A stretch of DNA of 64,000 nucleotides from Nocardiopsis ganjiahuensis DSM 45031 (lineage in GTDB: Bacteria; Actinomycetota; Actinomycetes; Streptosporangiales; Streptosporangiaceae). The position numbers and the translations under genes were made by a program. Below are positions 1 through 10,266 of this stretch, one piece after another (within the stretch, counting starts at the first letter, position 1; every line of letters begins with the position of its first letter). The notes under the pieces were generated by a model. That model had not been told where the DNA came from, made no database searches, and worked only from the letters and a program-made list of their open reading frames with translations. The DNA is taken from positions 248,001 through 312,000 of the forward strand of contig NZ_ANBA01000013.1 in NCBI RefSeq assembly GCF_000341085.1, in the 5' to 3' direction.

Positions 1-524
1 CCGTCCAGGCTCACGTACTTCTTCACCGCCCCGTACGCGGCGAAGGAGCTGGCCATGAGCAGGGAGAGCCAGGGGGTGGAGCCGTACGCGACGGTCATCA
101 CGCCGACCGCCGCCACGCCGAGGCCGACCGCGACCCACTGCGCGGTGCGCAGGCGCTCGGAGAAGAACAGCACGCCGAGGCAGACCGTCATCAGGGGGTT
201 GATGAAGTAGGCCAGCGAGGCCTGGAGGGTCTGGGTGATGGAGACCGAGTAGATGAACCCCCACCAGTTCACCGAGATGAGCACCGCGGCCGCGGCGACC
301 GGGAGCAACTGCCGGGGAGTGCGCAGGACCTGGGGCAACCAGGACCAGCCCCGCCTGGCGAGGAACAGGAAGACGCACATCGCGAGGAGGGCCCACACCA
401 TGCGGTGGGCGAGGACCTCGGTGGGTTCGGAAGAGGCGGAGAGAAAGGGCCAGTAGAGGGCCGCGAAGCCCCACAGGAGGAAGGCGCCCGCCCCGAGGGC
501 GACGCCGCGGTTGGTTTCCGACAC
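1..524 (-). CDS. rarD: RarD-type EamA/DMT permease, 3' part cut off by window edge
   Basis: A drug/metabolite-transporter superfamily permease of the inner membrane, running leftward off the window so only about the first 175 residues are present. The GTG start at 524 gives an N-terminus beginning [19 protein letters not shown], the usual RarD opening with a Gly-rich first membrane helix. Further hydrophobic segments include [27 protein letters not shown] and a C-terminal part with [16 protein letters not shown], all characteristic of RarD. The substrate is unknown; the chloramphenicol-sensitivity label of this family is historical. The gene is divergent from msrA, and the 134-bp gap between them holds two inverted DnaA-box-like sequences. 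Family call is firm, function is not. Confidence 0.8.
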   Translation of the reverse strand, partial: MSETNRGVALGAGAFLLWGFAALYWPFLSASSEPTEVLAHRMVWALLAMCVFLFLARRGWSWLPQVLRTPRQLLPVAAAAVLISVNWWGFIYSVSITQTLQASLAYFINPLMTVCLGVLFFSERLRTAQWVAVGLGVAAVGVMTVAYGSTPWLSLLMASSFAAYGAVKKYVSLD

Positions 525-574
525 ATCCGCAATCGTAGGACGAATTCTCCGCCCTGTCGCCTGTGATTCCCAGC

Positions 575-608
575 TTGTGGACAACGCCACCGCCCCGCTT
601 GTCCACAG
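575..608. promoter_or_regulatory. Pair of inverted DnaA-box-like sequences
   Basis: TTGTGGACAA (575-584, whose complement is TTGTCCACAA) faces TTGTCCACAG (599-608) across 14 bp. Each matches the actinomycete DnaA box TTGTCCACA exactly over nine bases. They lie between the divergent rarD-like and msrA genes. Together they also form a 10-bp imperfect inverted repeat, so an unrelated dimeric regulator could equally use them. Confidence 0.45.
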
Positions 609-658
609 GCCCGGAACGGGCCCTGGGAAGCCCTGGACGGGGCGGATAGCCTGGAAGC

Positions 659-1324
<666 letters not shown>

Positions 1325-1496
1325 GCCGGACCGACCGCGACCGCACGGTACCGAGAACTTCCGCCACCGGGGCGCCGACCGAGGGAGTCCGACAGTACGG
1401 ACCCCGGGTCGACGCCCCGGTCGACGGTGGAAGGCATCGAGTCGTGTCCGGCGACCGGTACGACCTCGACTCGGGCGATACGGGGCCCGGGCCTGC

Positions 1497-3113
1497 TCAG
1501 ACGTCCTTCTCCGCCTCCGCCGGCACGTGGACGCCGTCGACGCGACGGGCCAGGTTCCAGGGGTTGTCCGCGTGCACCGGCGCGGGCTGGAGCGCGGCCG
1601 GGACGTTCTGGTAGACCACCGGCCGCAGGAAGCGCTCGATTGCCGCGGAGCCGACCGAGGTCGAGCGCCCGTCCGAGGTGGCCGGGAACGGGCCGCCGTG
1701 GACCATGGCGTCACCGACGTCCACACCGGTGGGCCAGCCGTTGACCAGGATCCTGCCCGCGCGCAGTTCGAGGGCCTCGAACAGCTCGCGTACGCCGTCC
1801 CCGGTGTCGGTCTCGGCGTCCAGGTGCACCGTGGCGGTGAGCTGCCCCTCCATGCCCTCGACCAGCGTCGGCAGCCGGTCGGCCGAACCGTAGCGGACGA
1901 CCAGGCAGACCGCGCCGAAGATCTCCTCCGCCAGGCCCGGTGCCTCGGCGAAGGTCGCGGCGTCGGTGGTGTACACGGCCGGCGCGGGGGCGTTCTGGCC
2001 CTCGCCGCCGCGACCGTGGCCGACCTCGCGGACACCGGTGATCCCGGCGAGCCTCTTCTCACCCTCCAGGCGCGACGAGCAGATCCCCGGGGTCAGCATG
2101 GTCTGCCCGGTGGCGGCCGTGAGCCGGTCGGAGATCCGGGCGACGAGGTCGTCGCCGTCGGGCCCCTCCGCGACGAACAGCAGACCCGGGGCGGTGCACA
2201 GCTGGCCCGCCGATCCGTTCAGCGAGGTCACGAAGCCGTCGGCCAGCGCGTCGCGGTCGCCGGTCAGGGCCGAGGGGAGCACGAAGACCGGGTTGACGGA
2301 GCTCATCTCGGCGTACACCGGGATCGGAACCTCGCGTGCCGCGGCCGTCGCCATCAGCGCGGTACCGCCGCCGCGGGAGCCGGTGAAGCCGACGGCCTTG
2401 ATCCGCGGATCGGTGACGAGCTGCTGCCCCACAGCGGTTCCCGGTCCGAAGACCAGCGAGAAGACGCCTCCGGGCAGGCCGTGGTCGGCGACGGCGCGCG
2501 ACAGCGCCGTGCCGACCAGCAGGCCCGTGGCGGGGTGGGCGTTGTGGGCCTTGAAGACCACCGGGCAGCCCGCGGCCAGGGCCGAGGCGGTGTCGCCGCC
2601 CGCCACCGAGAAGGCGAGCGGGAAGTTGGAGGCGCCGAAGACCGCGACCGGTCCCAGCGGCAGCGTGCGACGGCGCAGGTCGGGACGGGGCAGCGGAGTG
2701 CGGTCGGGCAGTGCGGGCTCGATGCGCACACCGTGGTGGTCACCGGCGCGGACGACCTTGGCGAACAGCCTCAGCTGGTTCGTCGTCCGGGCCAGTTCGC
2801 CGCGCAGCCGGGCCTCGGGAAGCCCGGTCTCGCGCATGGCGGCGGCGACGATCTCCTCGCCCGCCTCCGCGATCCGATCGGCGCCGGAGTCCAGGAAGGC
2901 CGCGCGTACCTCGGGGGAGGTCCTGCGATAGGCGGCGAAGGCCTCGTCCGCCGCGCGGGCGGCCGCGGCCACCTGGTCGCCGCCGAGCAGGGTGAACTCA
3001 GGGCCAGTCGGAGCGCCGAGGGCCGGGTCGACGGCCCGGATGGTGCCCTCGGTCCCGGGGACGGGCTCTCCCGCGATCAGTGAGTGGTGGGTCTGTCCGG
3101 TCAATGTGGTCAT
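1497..3113 (-). CDS. 2,5-dioxovalerate (alpha-ketoglutarate semialdehyde) dehydrogenase
   Basis: NAD(P)+-dependent aldehyde dehydrogenase of 538 residues that oxidises 2-oxoglutarate semialdehyde to 2-oxoglutarate, the last step of non-phosphorylative glucarate, galactarate or pentose breakdown. The subfamily block [20 protein letters not shown] (residues 154-173) is typical of ketoglutarate semialdehyde dehydrogenases and unlike general ALDHs. The catalytic cysteine is C306 in GQLCTAPG; the general base is probably E269 in AEMSSVNP. It starts 46 bp behind kdgD on the same strand, so the product of KdgD is its substrate. A LysR regulator lies upstream. Substrate specificity is inferred from family and context. 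Confidence 0.9.
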   Translation of the reverse strand: MTTLTGQTHHSLIAGEPVPGTEGTIRAVDPALGAPTGPEFTLLGGDQVAAAARAADEAFAAYRRTSPEVRAAFLDSGADRIAEAGEEIVAAAMRETGLPEARLRGELARTTNQLRLFAKVVRAGDHHGVRIEPALPDRTPLPRPDLRRRTLPLGPVAVFGASNFPLAFSVAGGDTASALAAGCPVVFKAHNAHPATGLLVGTALSRAVADHGLPGGVFSLVFGPGTAVGQQLVTDPRIKAVGFTGSRGGGTALMATAAAREVPIPVYAEMSSVNPVFVLPSALTGDRDALADGFVTSLNGSAGQLCTAPGLLFVAEGPDGDDLVARISDRLTAATGQTMLTPGICSSRLEGEKRLAGITGVREVGHGRGGEGQNAPAPAVYTTDAATFAEAPGLAEEIFGAVCLVVRYGSADRLPTLVEGMEGQLTATVHLDAETDTGDGVRELFEALELRAGRILVNGWPTGVDVGDAMVHGGPFPATSDGRSTSVGSAAIERFLRPVVYQNVPAALQPAPVHADNPWNLARRVDGVHVPAEAEKDV

Positions 3114-3159
3114 CGCGTGTTCCTATGGCTGCGTCAGTGGCGGATGTGGGGCCGACGGG

Positions 3160-4083
3160 TCAGGGGCCGGCGGTGACGCTGCCGACCAGGGCGTCCAGCC
3201 GCTCCTGCTCCTCGGCGGAGAGGTCGCGCAGGGGCGGGCGGACCGGGCCGGCGTCGCGCCCGACGGAGCGCAGGCCGGCCTTGACGATGGACACCCCGTA
3301 CCCGTTGCCGCGGTCGCGGATGTCCAGGTACGGCAGCACGAAGTCGGTGAGCTTGCGCTGCACCGCCTCCCGGTCCTGCGCGCGCACGTTCCGGTAGAAG
3401 TCCAGCGCGAACTCCGGAACGAAGTTGAACATGGCGGAGGAGTAGGTGCTCAGGCCGAGCTGGAGCAGCGGGAGGGCGAACGTCTCCGCCGTGGGCAGGC
3501 CGCCCAGGTAGAAGAGCCGGTCCCCGTTGGCGGACAGGACGCGCGCCAGCTGTTCGAGGTTGCCGATGCCGTCCTTGAACCCGATCAGGTTGGGGTGGGC
3601 CTCCGCGAGCCGTGCGACCGTTTCGGCGCTGTAGAGGGCGTTGGCGCGGTTGTAGAGGATCACCCCGAGGTTCGTGGCCTCCAGGACGGCCTTCGCGTGG
3701 GCGAGCAGGCCCTCCTGGGTGGTCTCGGTCAGGTAGGGCGGCAGCAGGAGCAGGCCGTGCGCGCCGGCCTCCTCGGCCTGGCGCGCGAGCGCCACCGCCT
3801 GGGCCGTGTTGCCGCTCGCCGAGCTGAGCACGGGCACGCCGTCGCGGACCGTGGCGACCGCGGCCCGCGTGACCGCTCCGTGCTCCTGGGGGGAGAGGGA
3901 GAAGCCCTCGCCGGTGCCGCCCGCGATGAACAGACCGCCGATGTCGTAGCTCGACTGCCACTCCAGGTGCGCCACCAGCTTGGCCTCGTCGACCTGGAGG
4001 TCCTCGGTGAACGGTGTGACGGGGAAGGACAGCAGTCCGTCCTTGAGAACACCGGCGAGTTCGCCGGGGGTGTAGTCGGACAT
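3160..4083 (-). CDS. kdgD: 5-dehydro-4-deoxyglucarate dehydratase (decarboxylating)
   Basis: A dihydrodipicolinate-synthase-fold enzyme of 307 residues that converts 5-dehydro-4-deoxy-D-glucarate to 2,5-dioxopentanoate, water and CO2. The Schiff-base lysine is K170 in LIGFKDGIGN and the catalytic tyrosine Y144 in VILYNRAN. FIAGGTGEGFSLSP (52-65) is the glucarate-dehydratase version of the keto-acid binding loop. A longer frame opens at 4119, but the ATG at 4083 is preferred: GGAGG lies six bases upstream and the protein then begins MSDYTPGEL at the family start. It probably forms an operon with the downstream dehydrogenase. No glucarate dehydratase (gudD) or transporter gene is nearby, so the upper pathway must be encoded elsewhere. 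Confidence 0.92.
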   Translation of the reverse strand: MSDYTPGELAGVLKDGLLSFPVTPFTEDLQVDEAKLVAHLEWQSSYDIGGLFIAGGTGEGFSLSPQEHGAVTRAAVATVRDGVPVLSSASGNTAQAVALARQAEEAGAHGLLLLPPYLTETTQEGLLAHAKAVLEATNLGVILYNRANALYSAETVARLAEAHPNLIGFKDGIGNLEQLARVLSANGDRLFYLGGLPTAETFALPLLQLGLSTYSSAMFNFVPEFALDFYRNVRAQDREAVQRKLTDFVLPYLDIRDRGNGYGVSIVKAGLRSVGRDAGPVRPPLRDLSAEEQERLDALVGSVTAGP

Positions 4084-4174
4084 CGGGGCCTCCACGGGAA
4101 GGGGTAGGGACGCCTTCACGCTAGGGACTTCCCGTGATGCCTGTCCAAGCTCCTTTTCGTATGAGCCGATACCT

Positions 4175-5086
4175 TTACTGCATCGGCGGCCCGGCGTCGA
4201 CGGGTTCCCTCAGCATCGGGAGCGCTCGGTGGAGCGCGGGGTTGGTGGAGGTCGACAGCCACACCGCGTGCAGTTGTACCGCGTCGGGAGGGGACTCCAG
4301 CAAGGGGAGCATCCTGACGCCGGGCATCCCCAGGTACTGGGTGGATCGGGGGACCAGCGCTGTCCCGTGCCCGGAGCCCACGAGCGCGACCAGAGTGAGG
4401 ATCTGGGCGGCGGTGTGCGTCACCTGGTCCGCTCGTACCTCGACGAGGCCGGCCACCAGTTCGCTGAAGTACTCGGCCTGGTCGGGGGAGTACATGATCA
4501 TGGACTCGTGCCGCAGTTCCTCCGCGGACACGGGCGCGCCGCGCCCGGCGAAGCGGTGCCCGGCCGGTACCGCCACCACCAGGGGCTCGGTCAGCAGCGG
4601 GGCGGAGTCCACGTCCTCCAGGTCGAACGGCGGGCGCGCCAGTCCGACGTCGATCGCGCCGTTGCGCAGTCCCTCCAACTGGTGGGAAGTGACCATCTCG
4701 TGCAGTTCCACGGCGACCCCGGGCACGGCTTCCTTGATCCGTGCGAGCACGGCGCCGAGCACGCTGAACCCGGAGGCGGCCGTGTAGCCCAGGCGGATCA
4801 GCCCGACCTGGCCGGAGGCGATGAGCTGTGCCCGGCGCGGAGCGCGGTCGGCCAGCTCCAGCAGCTGGTGGCACTCGTCCCGGAACGCCTTGCCCGCGGC
4901 GGTGAGTGACACTCCGCGCGGCTCGCGCAACAGGAGTGTGACCCCCAGTGTCTTCTCCAGTTTCTGGATCTGACGACTCAGCGGGGGCTGTGTCATGTGG
5001 AGCCGTGCGGCCGCTCGCCCGAAGTGCAGTTCTTCGGCGACGGCGACGAATGCCCGGGCCTGGTCGAGCGTGAGCACGCCACGCAC
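4175..5086 (-). CDS. LysR-family transcriptional regulator
   Basis: A 303-residue LysR regulator. The winged helix-turn-helix occupies about residues 4-62 with the standard ARLHMTQPPLSRQIQKLE recognition region; the co-inducer domain follows, with ASGQVGLIRLGYTAASG near residues 90-107. It is transcribed in the same direction as kdgD and the dehydrogenase, 91 bp upstream of kdgD, so it is the obvious candidate regulator of that pair, responding to a sugar-acid intermediate. A perfect dyad at 5105-5118, just above its own start, may be its site. Control of kdgD is inferred from position only. Confidence 0.9.
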   Translation of the reverse strand: MRGVLTLDQARAFVAVAEELHFGRAAARLHMTQPPLSRQIQKLEKTLGVTLLLREPRGVSLTAAGKAFRDECHQLLELADRAPRRAQLIASGQVGLIRLGYTAASGFSVLGAVLARIKEAVPGVAVELHEMVTSHQLEGLRNGAIDVGLARPPFDLEDVDSAPLLTEPLVVAVPAGHRFAGRGAPVSAEELRHESMIMYSPDQAEYFSELVAGLVEVRADQVTHTAAQILTLVALVGSGHGTALVPRSTQYLGMPGVRMLPLLESPPDAVQLHAVWLSTSTNPALHRALPMLREPVDAGPPMQ

Positions 5087-5104
5087 CTCCCTCGATATGC
5101 CCCG

Positions 5105-5118
5105 AAGGTATCAACCTT
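5105..5118. promoter_or_regulatory. Possible LysR-regulator dyad
   Basis: AAGGTATCAACCTT is a perfect inverted repeat (AAGGT, 4-bp spacer, ACCTT) 19 bp upstream of the LysR start codon. A half-site-like AAGGTATTG follows at about 5137. The position suits LysR autoregulation, but it is not a textbook T-N11-A site. Confidence 0.3.
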
Positions 5119-5299
5119 TGTGAAATCTGGTTCGGGAAGGTATTGCCCCTGTTCTCTCCCCTCGTGGAGGGCCGTCGGTGTGCCGCCGGGGCCTCGTCGG
5201 TGGGGGCGCCGACGCCCTCGCACGGCTCGTCACGGAGCTCCGGTGGCCGGGGCCGGGAACGGACTTGCGTTTTATGTAACGAACAGATATCGGTAGGGG

Positions 5300-6394
5300 G
5301 TGCGAGTAGATGAAGCCCCTCAGAGAACCGGAGCACCGTCCCCGAGAGTGAAGGCCCCCGCGGACACCGCGTGGATGGACTTCGCGCGAGTGGCCGCCAT
5401 GTCGGCCGTCGTGCTGGTGCACGTCTGCTCACCGTTCGTGAGTACGACCTACACCGACCTGGGCACGCAGACCTGGTGGGTGGCGCACGTGGTGGACGCC
5501 GGGACGCGCTGGTGCGTGCCCGTGTTCATCATGATCAGCGGGGCGCTGCTGCTGCGACCGAAGGACGAGGACGTCGCCGGCTTCTACCGCAAGCGGTGGG
5601 CCAGGATCGGCGTTCCCCTGGTGGTGTGGACCGCCGCCTACCTGCTGTGGCAGCAGTGGCGTGACGGGATCGGGTTCCCCGACGCCCTCGGCCAGGCCGC
5701 CTCGGGCACGCCCTCGATCCACCTGTACTTCCTGTACGTCATCGCCGGGCTCTACGTGTTCACGCCCTTCCTCCGGACGGTGGTGGCCCACACCCCCCGC
5801 ACCGGGCTGTGGTGGTTCGCCGGGGCGGCGCTGGCCGTGGGCGCCGCCGATCAGCTGCTGGCCCTGGTGGACGGGGCCGGGGGCGTGACCGCGGCCTCCC
5901 GCTTCCTGCCGTTCCTCGGTTTCTACCTGCTCGGATGGCTGCTGACGGACGGCGGCCCCCGGGACCGCGACGTGCGTTACGGCTCCACCGCCTTCGTGGC
6001 GGGCACCACCGTCACCGCCCTGGGCGCCTGGGGCGTTGCCAGGGCGGAGGGCGAGTGGGGGGCCGGCGCCGAGTACGTCTACGGCTTCCTGTCCCCGAGC
6101 ATGGTCCTCGCGTCGGTGGGCGCCTTCCTGCTGCTGCGCGCCTGGGGCACGCGCCTGGCGGAGAAGGGCCCCGAGAGCCTCACCAACCGGACGATCGCCG
6201 TGCTCTCCGGCCTGAGCTTCGGGGTCTACCTCGTGCACGTCATGGTGCTGTACACGCTGCGGGACCTGGGCGGGACACCCGACGGCACCGTGGGCCTGAC
6301 CCTCGCGGCCGGGTACGCGATCGCCACCGTCCTGATCAGCCTTCTCCTGGTGGCGGGGGCCCGGCGCGTTCCCCTGCTCCGCTCCACCGTCTGA
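5300..6394 (+). CDS. Acyltransferase-3 family integral membrane acyltransferase
   Basis: A 364-residue polytopic membrane protein of the acyltransferase-3 (OafA/WecH) family, which transfers acyl groups, often acetyl, to extracytoplasmic sugars or lipids. The family's entry motif is present: WMDFARVAAMSAVVLVHVCS, with the conserved histidine in the first helix, then VPVFIMISGALLL and YRKRWARIGVPLVVW. About ten hydrophobic segments follow and the tail ends in RRVPLLR. The GTG at 5300 follows a GGTAGGGGG ribosome site; a GTG nearer the first helix is also possible. It stands alone between the LysR gene and the cobN riboswitch, so the acceptor substrate cannot be guessed. Confidence 0.85.
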   Translation: MRVDEAPQRTGAPSPRVKAPADTAWMDFARVAAMSAVVLVHVCSPFVSTTYTDLGTQTWWVAHVVDAGTRWCVPVFIMISGALLLRPKDEDVAGFYRKRWARIGVPLVVWTAAYLLWQQWRDGIGFPDALGQAASGTPSIHLYFLYVIAGLYVFTPFLRTVVAHTPRTGLWWFAGAALAVGAADQLLALVDGAGGVTAASRFLPFLGFYLLGWLLTDGGPRDRDVRYGSTAFVAGTTVTALGAWGVARAEGEWGAGAEYVYGFLSPSMVLASVGAFLLLRAWGTRLAEKGPESLTNRTIAVLSGLSFGVYLVHVMVLYTLRDLGGTPDGTVGLTLAAGYAIATVLISLLLVAGARRVPLLRSTV

Positions 6395-6529
6395 AAGGCG
6401 CCCGGCGCCGCGTTCCCCTCCGCGGCCCGCCCGCGTGTCCCGCCCCCGGGCGGAGGACGGCACCGCAGGATCGGGCCGGCGCTCCCCGGCCTCCCCGCCG
6501 GGAGCCGGACGGGCCGACCCGGCTACAGT

Positions 6530-6660
6530 GTGAATCCTTTGCCCGTGGTGCAGGAACCCGGTGTGATTCCGGGGCGGTTCCGCCACTGTGACACCCCGTC
6601 AGGGGTGCAGCCAGACACTGGCCTCGGGCAGTCCGACCGCCGATGGGGCGAGAACCCCGA
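6530..6660 (+). ncRNA. Cobalamin riboswitch (cobN leader)
   Basis: The leader carries the conserved core of the RF00174-type element: GGAACCCGGTGTGATTCC at 6553-6570, GGGGCGGTTCCGCCACTGTG just behind it, and the B12-box AGCCAGACACTGGC at 6609-6622. The expression platform overlaps the cobN ribosome site (GGGAGGAG, 6661-6668), so ligand binding probably blocks translation of cobN and the coupled genes behind it. Confidence 0.95.
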
Positions 6661-6675
6661 GGGAGGAGCCCGGCC

Positions 6676-9600
6676 ATGACGGTCCGGATCGCTCTGCTGT
6701 CCACGTCCGACACCGACCTGCTGTCCGCGCGGGCCAGCGGAGCCGCCTACCTGTGGGCCAACCCGTCCCGCACCCCCGACGCCGAACTCACCGGCACCGT
6801 CGAGCGCGCCGACCTCGTGGTGGTGCGCCTGCTGGGCTCCTCGCACGACCTGTGGCCCGGCCTGGCCGCCGTCCGCGAGCGCGGCACGCCCCTGGTGGTG
6901 CTCAGCGGCGAGCAGCAGCCCAGCGCCGAGCTGATGGAGCACTCCACCGTGCCCGTCGGGCTGGCCACCGAGGCCCACCGCTACCTCGCCGAGGGCGGCC
7001 CGGCCAACCTCGCCCGCCTGCACGCCTTCCTGTCGGACACCGTGCTGTTGACCGGCGAGGGCTTCGAGCCTCCCGCGGCACTGCCGGCGTGGGGCTTCGC
7101 CGACCGGGAGAGCCCCCGGGAGCCGGACCTGCCCAAGGTGGGCATCCTCTACTACCGGGCCCACCAGGCGGGCGGCAACACCGCCTTCGCGCACGCCCTG
7201 GCCGACGCCGTCGACGCGACCGGCCGGGCCGTGGGCGTCCCCGTCTTCGCCGGGTCGCTGCGCTCGGCCCCCGACGACCTCTACGAGGCGCTCGGCTCCT
7301 TCGACGCCCTGATCGTCACCGTCCTCGCGGCGGGCGGCAGCGTGCCCGCCTCCGCGAGCGCCGGGGGCGACGACGAGGCCTGGGACGTGGAGCGCATGGC
7401 CGCCCTGGACGTCCCCGTCCTCCAGGGCCTGTGCCTGACCAGCTCGCGCGCGGCGTGGGAGGAGTCCGACGACGGGGTCACCCCGCTCGACTCGGCCACC
7501 CAGATCGCCATCCCCGAGTTCGACGGCCGCATCATCACCGTGCCGTTCTCCTTCAAGGAGATCGACAGCGACGGACTGCCCCGCTACGTCGCCGACCCCG
7601 AGCGCTGCGCCCGCCTGGCCGGGACCGCGGTCGCCCACGCCCGGCTCCGGCACGTGCCGCCCGCCGAGAAGCGGCTCGCCGTGGTCCTGTCCGCCTACCC
7701 CACCAAGCACGCGCGGATCGGCAACGCCGTCGGCCTGGACACCCCCCGCTCCCTGGTGCGGCTGCTGCGCCGCCTGCGCGAGGAGGGCTACGACCTGGGC
7801 GGCCCCGACGCCCTGCCCGGCCTGGACCTGCCCGACGAGACCGAGGCGGGCGACGCCCTGATCCACGCCCTGATCGAGGCGGGCGGCCAGGACGAGGACT
7901 GGCTGACCTCCGTCCAGCTCACCGAGGCGCACGTGCGCATCACCCCCGAGCAGTACGCCGAATGGACCCGGGACCTGGACCCGGCCCTGAAGGAGGCGAT
8001 GACCGAGGCGTGGGGTCCCGCGCCCGGCAAGCTGTACGTGAACGAGCAGGGCGAGCTGGTGCTGGCCGCGCTGCGGGCGGGCAACGTCGTCGTGCTGGTC
8101 CAGCCGCCGCGCGGCTTCGGCGAGAACCCGATCGCGATCTACCACGACCCCGACCTGGCCCCCAGCCACCACTACCTGGCGGCCTACCGCTGGCTGGAGC
8201 ACGGCTTCGGCGCCCACGCCGTCGTGCACCTGGGCAAGCACGGCTCCCTGGAGTGGCTGCCCGGCAAGAACGCCGCGCTGTCCGCGGCCTGCGCCACCGA
8301 CGCCGCCCTGGGCGACCTGCCGCTGATCTACCCGTTCCTGGTCAACGACCCGGGCGAGGGCGCCCAGGCCAAGCGCCGCGCCCACGCCACGGTCGTCGAC
8401 CACCTCATCCCCCCGATGGCACGTGCCGAGAGCTACGGCGACATCGCGCGCCTGGAACAGCTCCTGGACGAGTACGGCAACATCGCCGCCATGGACCCGG
8501 CCAAGCTGCCCGCGATCCGGGGCGAGATCTGGGCGCTGATGCGCGCCGCCGAGATGCACCGCGACCTGGGCCTCGAGGAGCGGCCCGGCGACGAGGAGTT
8601 CGACGACTTCCTGCTGCACGTCGACGGCTGGCTGTGCGAGATCAAGGACACCCAGATCCGCGACGGGCTGCACGTGCTGGGCGAGGCCCCGGGCGGCGGG
8701 GCCCGGGTCAACCTGGTCCTGTCGATCCTGCGCGCCGCCCAGGTCTGGGGCGGGGTCGGGGGCGCGGTGCCCGGCCTGCGCGCCGCCCTCGGGCTCAAGG
8801 AGGATGCGCCCACCCACGAGGTCGACGCGGTCGAGGGGCTGGCCCGCGGCCTGGTCGAGCGCATGGAGGCCGCCGGGTGGGACCCGGCCGCCGCCGCGAG
8901 TGCGCACGACGACCCCGAGGTGCGCCGCGTGCTGGAGTTCGCCGCCGAGCAGGTGGTGCCCCGGCTGGCCCGCACCACCGACGAGGTCGACCACGTCCTG
9001 CACGCCCTGAACGGCGGTTTCATCCCCGCGGGGCCGTCCGGCTCCCCGCTGCGCGGCCTGGTCAACGTGCTGCCGACCGGCCGCAACTTCTACACCGTCG
9101 ACCCCCGGGCCGTGCCCTCCCGGCTCGCATGGCAGACCGGTCAGGCCATGGCCGAGTCCCTGCTGCGCCGCCACATGGACGAGACCGGAACCTACCCGGA
9201 GTCGGTCGGCCTGTCGGTGTGGGGCACCTCCGCCATGCGCACCTCCGGCGACGACATCGCCGAGGTCCTGGCCCTGCTGGGCGTGCGCCCCGAATGGGAC
9301 GAGGCCTCCCGCCGGATCGGACAGCTGCACGTGGTGTCCCTGGAGGAGCTGGGCCGCCCGCGCATCGACGTCACGGTGCGCATCTCCGGTTTCTTCCGCG
9401 ACGCCTTCCCGCACGTGGTCGCCCTGCTGGACGACGCCGTCAGCCTGGTCGCCGGACTCGACGAGCCCGACGAACAGAACTACGTGCGTGCCCACATGCA
9501 CGCCGACCTGGCCGAGCACGGCGACCAGCGCCGCGCCACCACCCGGATCTTCGGTTCCGCCCCCGGCTCCTACGGCGCCGGGATCCTCCAGGTCGTGGAG

Positions 9601-10266
9601 TCCGGCAACTGGCGCGACGACCGCGACCTCGCCGAGGTCTACACGGCCTGGGGCGGCTTCGCCTACGGGCGCGGCCTCAACGGTGTCCCGGCCGCCGACG
9701 ACATGCGGGCCAACTACCGGCGGATCAAGGTCGCCGCGAAGAACATCGACAGCGCCGAGCACGACATCGCCGACTCCGACGACTACTTCCAGTACCACGG
9801 CGGCATGATCGCCACCGTGCGCGCCCTCAGCGGCTCCGACCCCAAGGCCTACGTGGGCGACTCCACCTCGCCCGACGCGGTGCGCACCCGGCCCCTCGCG
9901 GACGAGACCGCCCGGGTGTTCCGCGCCCGCGTGGTCAACCCCCGCTGGATCGCGGCCATGCGCCGCCACGGCTACAAGGGCGCCTTCGAGCTGGCCGCCA
10001 CCGTCGACTACCTGTTCGGTTTCGACGCCACCGCCGGGGTCGTGCACGACTGGATGTACGAGAAGCTCGCCGCCGAGTACGTGCTGGACGCCGAGACGCA
10101 GGAGTTCATGCGCCGCTCCAACCCGTGGGCGCTGCACGGCATCGTCGAGCGGCTGCACGAGGCCGCCCGGCGCGGGTTGTGGGCGGAGCCGGACCCGGCC
10201 ACCATGGAGGCCCTCACCGAGGTCTACCTGGAGGTCGAGGGCGACCTGGAGGAGCGGTCCGAGTGA
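6676..10266 (+). CDS. cobN: Aerobic cobaltochelatase large subunit CobN
   Basis: Large ATP-dependent subunit (1196 residues) that inserts Co2+ into hydrogenobyrinic acid a,c-diamide in the aerobic B12 pathway. Family blocks include VGILYYRAHQAGGNTAFAHA, LSAYPTKHARIGNAVGLDTP, VVHLGKHGSLEWLPGKNAAL and the C-terminal NPWALHGIVERLHEAA. The last of these matches the CobN/ChlH/BchH ending. The in-frame ATG at 6676 is chosen because GGAGGAG lies 8-14 bases upstream and MTVRIALLSTSDTDLL begins the domain. It is first in a four-gene run (cobN-cobF-cobQ-cobK) under a cobalamin riboswitch. Its ATPase partner is probably the ChlI-ChlD fusion at 32629-34752. A long open frame on the opposite strand here is a GC-bias shadow. 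Confidence 0.97.
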   Translation: MTVRIALLSTSDTDLLSARASGAAYLWANPSRTPDAELTGTVERADLVVVRLLGSSHDLWPGLAAVRERGTPLVVLSGEQQPSAELMEHSTVPVGLATEAHRYLAEGGPANLARLHAFLSDTVLLTGEGFEPPAALPAWGFADRESPREPDLPKVGILYYRAHQAGGNTAFAHALADAVDATGRAVGVPVFAGSLRSAPDDLYEALGSFDALIVTVLAAGGSVPASASAGGDDEAWDVERMAALDVPVLQGLCLTSSRAAWEESDDGVTPLDSATQIAIPEFDGRIITVPFSFKEIDSDGLPRYVADPERCARLAGTAVAHARLRHVPPAEKRLAVVLSAYPTKHARIGNAVGLDTPRSLVRLLRRLREEGYDLGGPDALPGLDLPDETEAGDALIHALIEAGGQDEDWLTSVQLTEAHVRITPEQYAEWTRDLDPALKEAMTEAWGPAPGKLYVNEQGELVLAALRAGNVVVLVQPPRGFGENPIAIYHDPDLAPSHHYLAAYRWLEHGFGAHAVVHLGKHGSLEWLPGKNAALSAACATDAALGDLPLIYPFLVNDPGEGAQAKRRAHATVVDHLIPPMARAESYGDIARLEQLLDEYGNIAAMDPAKLPAIRGEIWALMRAAEMHRDLGLEERPGDEEFDDFLLHVDGWLCEIKDTQIRDGLHVLGEAPGGGARVNLVLSILRAAQVWGGVGGAVPGLRAALGLKEDAPTHEVDAVEGLARGLVERMEAAGWDPAAAASAHDDPEVRRVLEFAAEQVVPRLARTTDEVDHVLHALNGGFIPAGPSGSPLRGLVNVLPTGRNFYTVDPRAVPSRLAWQTGQAMAESLLRRHMDETGTYPESVGLSVWGTSAMRTSGDDIAEVLALLGVRPEWDEASRRIGQLHVVSLEELGRPRIDVTVRISGFFRDAFPHVVALLDDAVSLVAGLDEPDEQNYVRAHMHADLAEHGDQRRATTRIFGSAPGSYGAGILQVVESGNWRDDRDLAEVYTAWGGFAYGRGLNGVPAADDMRANYRRIKVAAKNIDSAEHDIADSDDYFQYHGGMIATVRALSGSDPKAYVGDSTSPDAVRTRPLADETARVFRARVVNPRWIAAMRRHGYKGAFELAATVDYLFGFDATAGVVHDWMYEKLAAEYVLDAETQEFMRRSNPWALHGIVERLHEAARRGLWAEPDPATMEALTEVYLEVEGDLEERSE

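Noticed and set aside
6523..10158. Long open frame antisense to cobN
   Set aside because: It mirrors cobN codon positions, is rich in Gly, Val, His, Gln and Arg, and has no domain. It is a GC-bias shadow.
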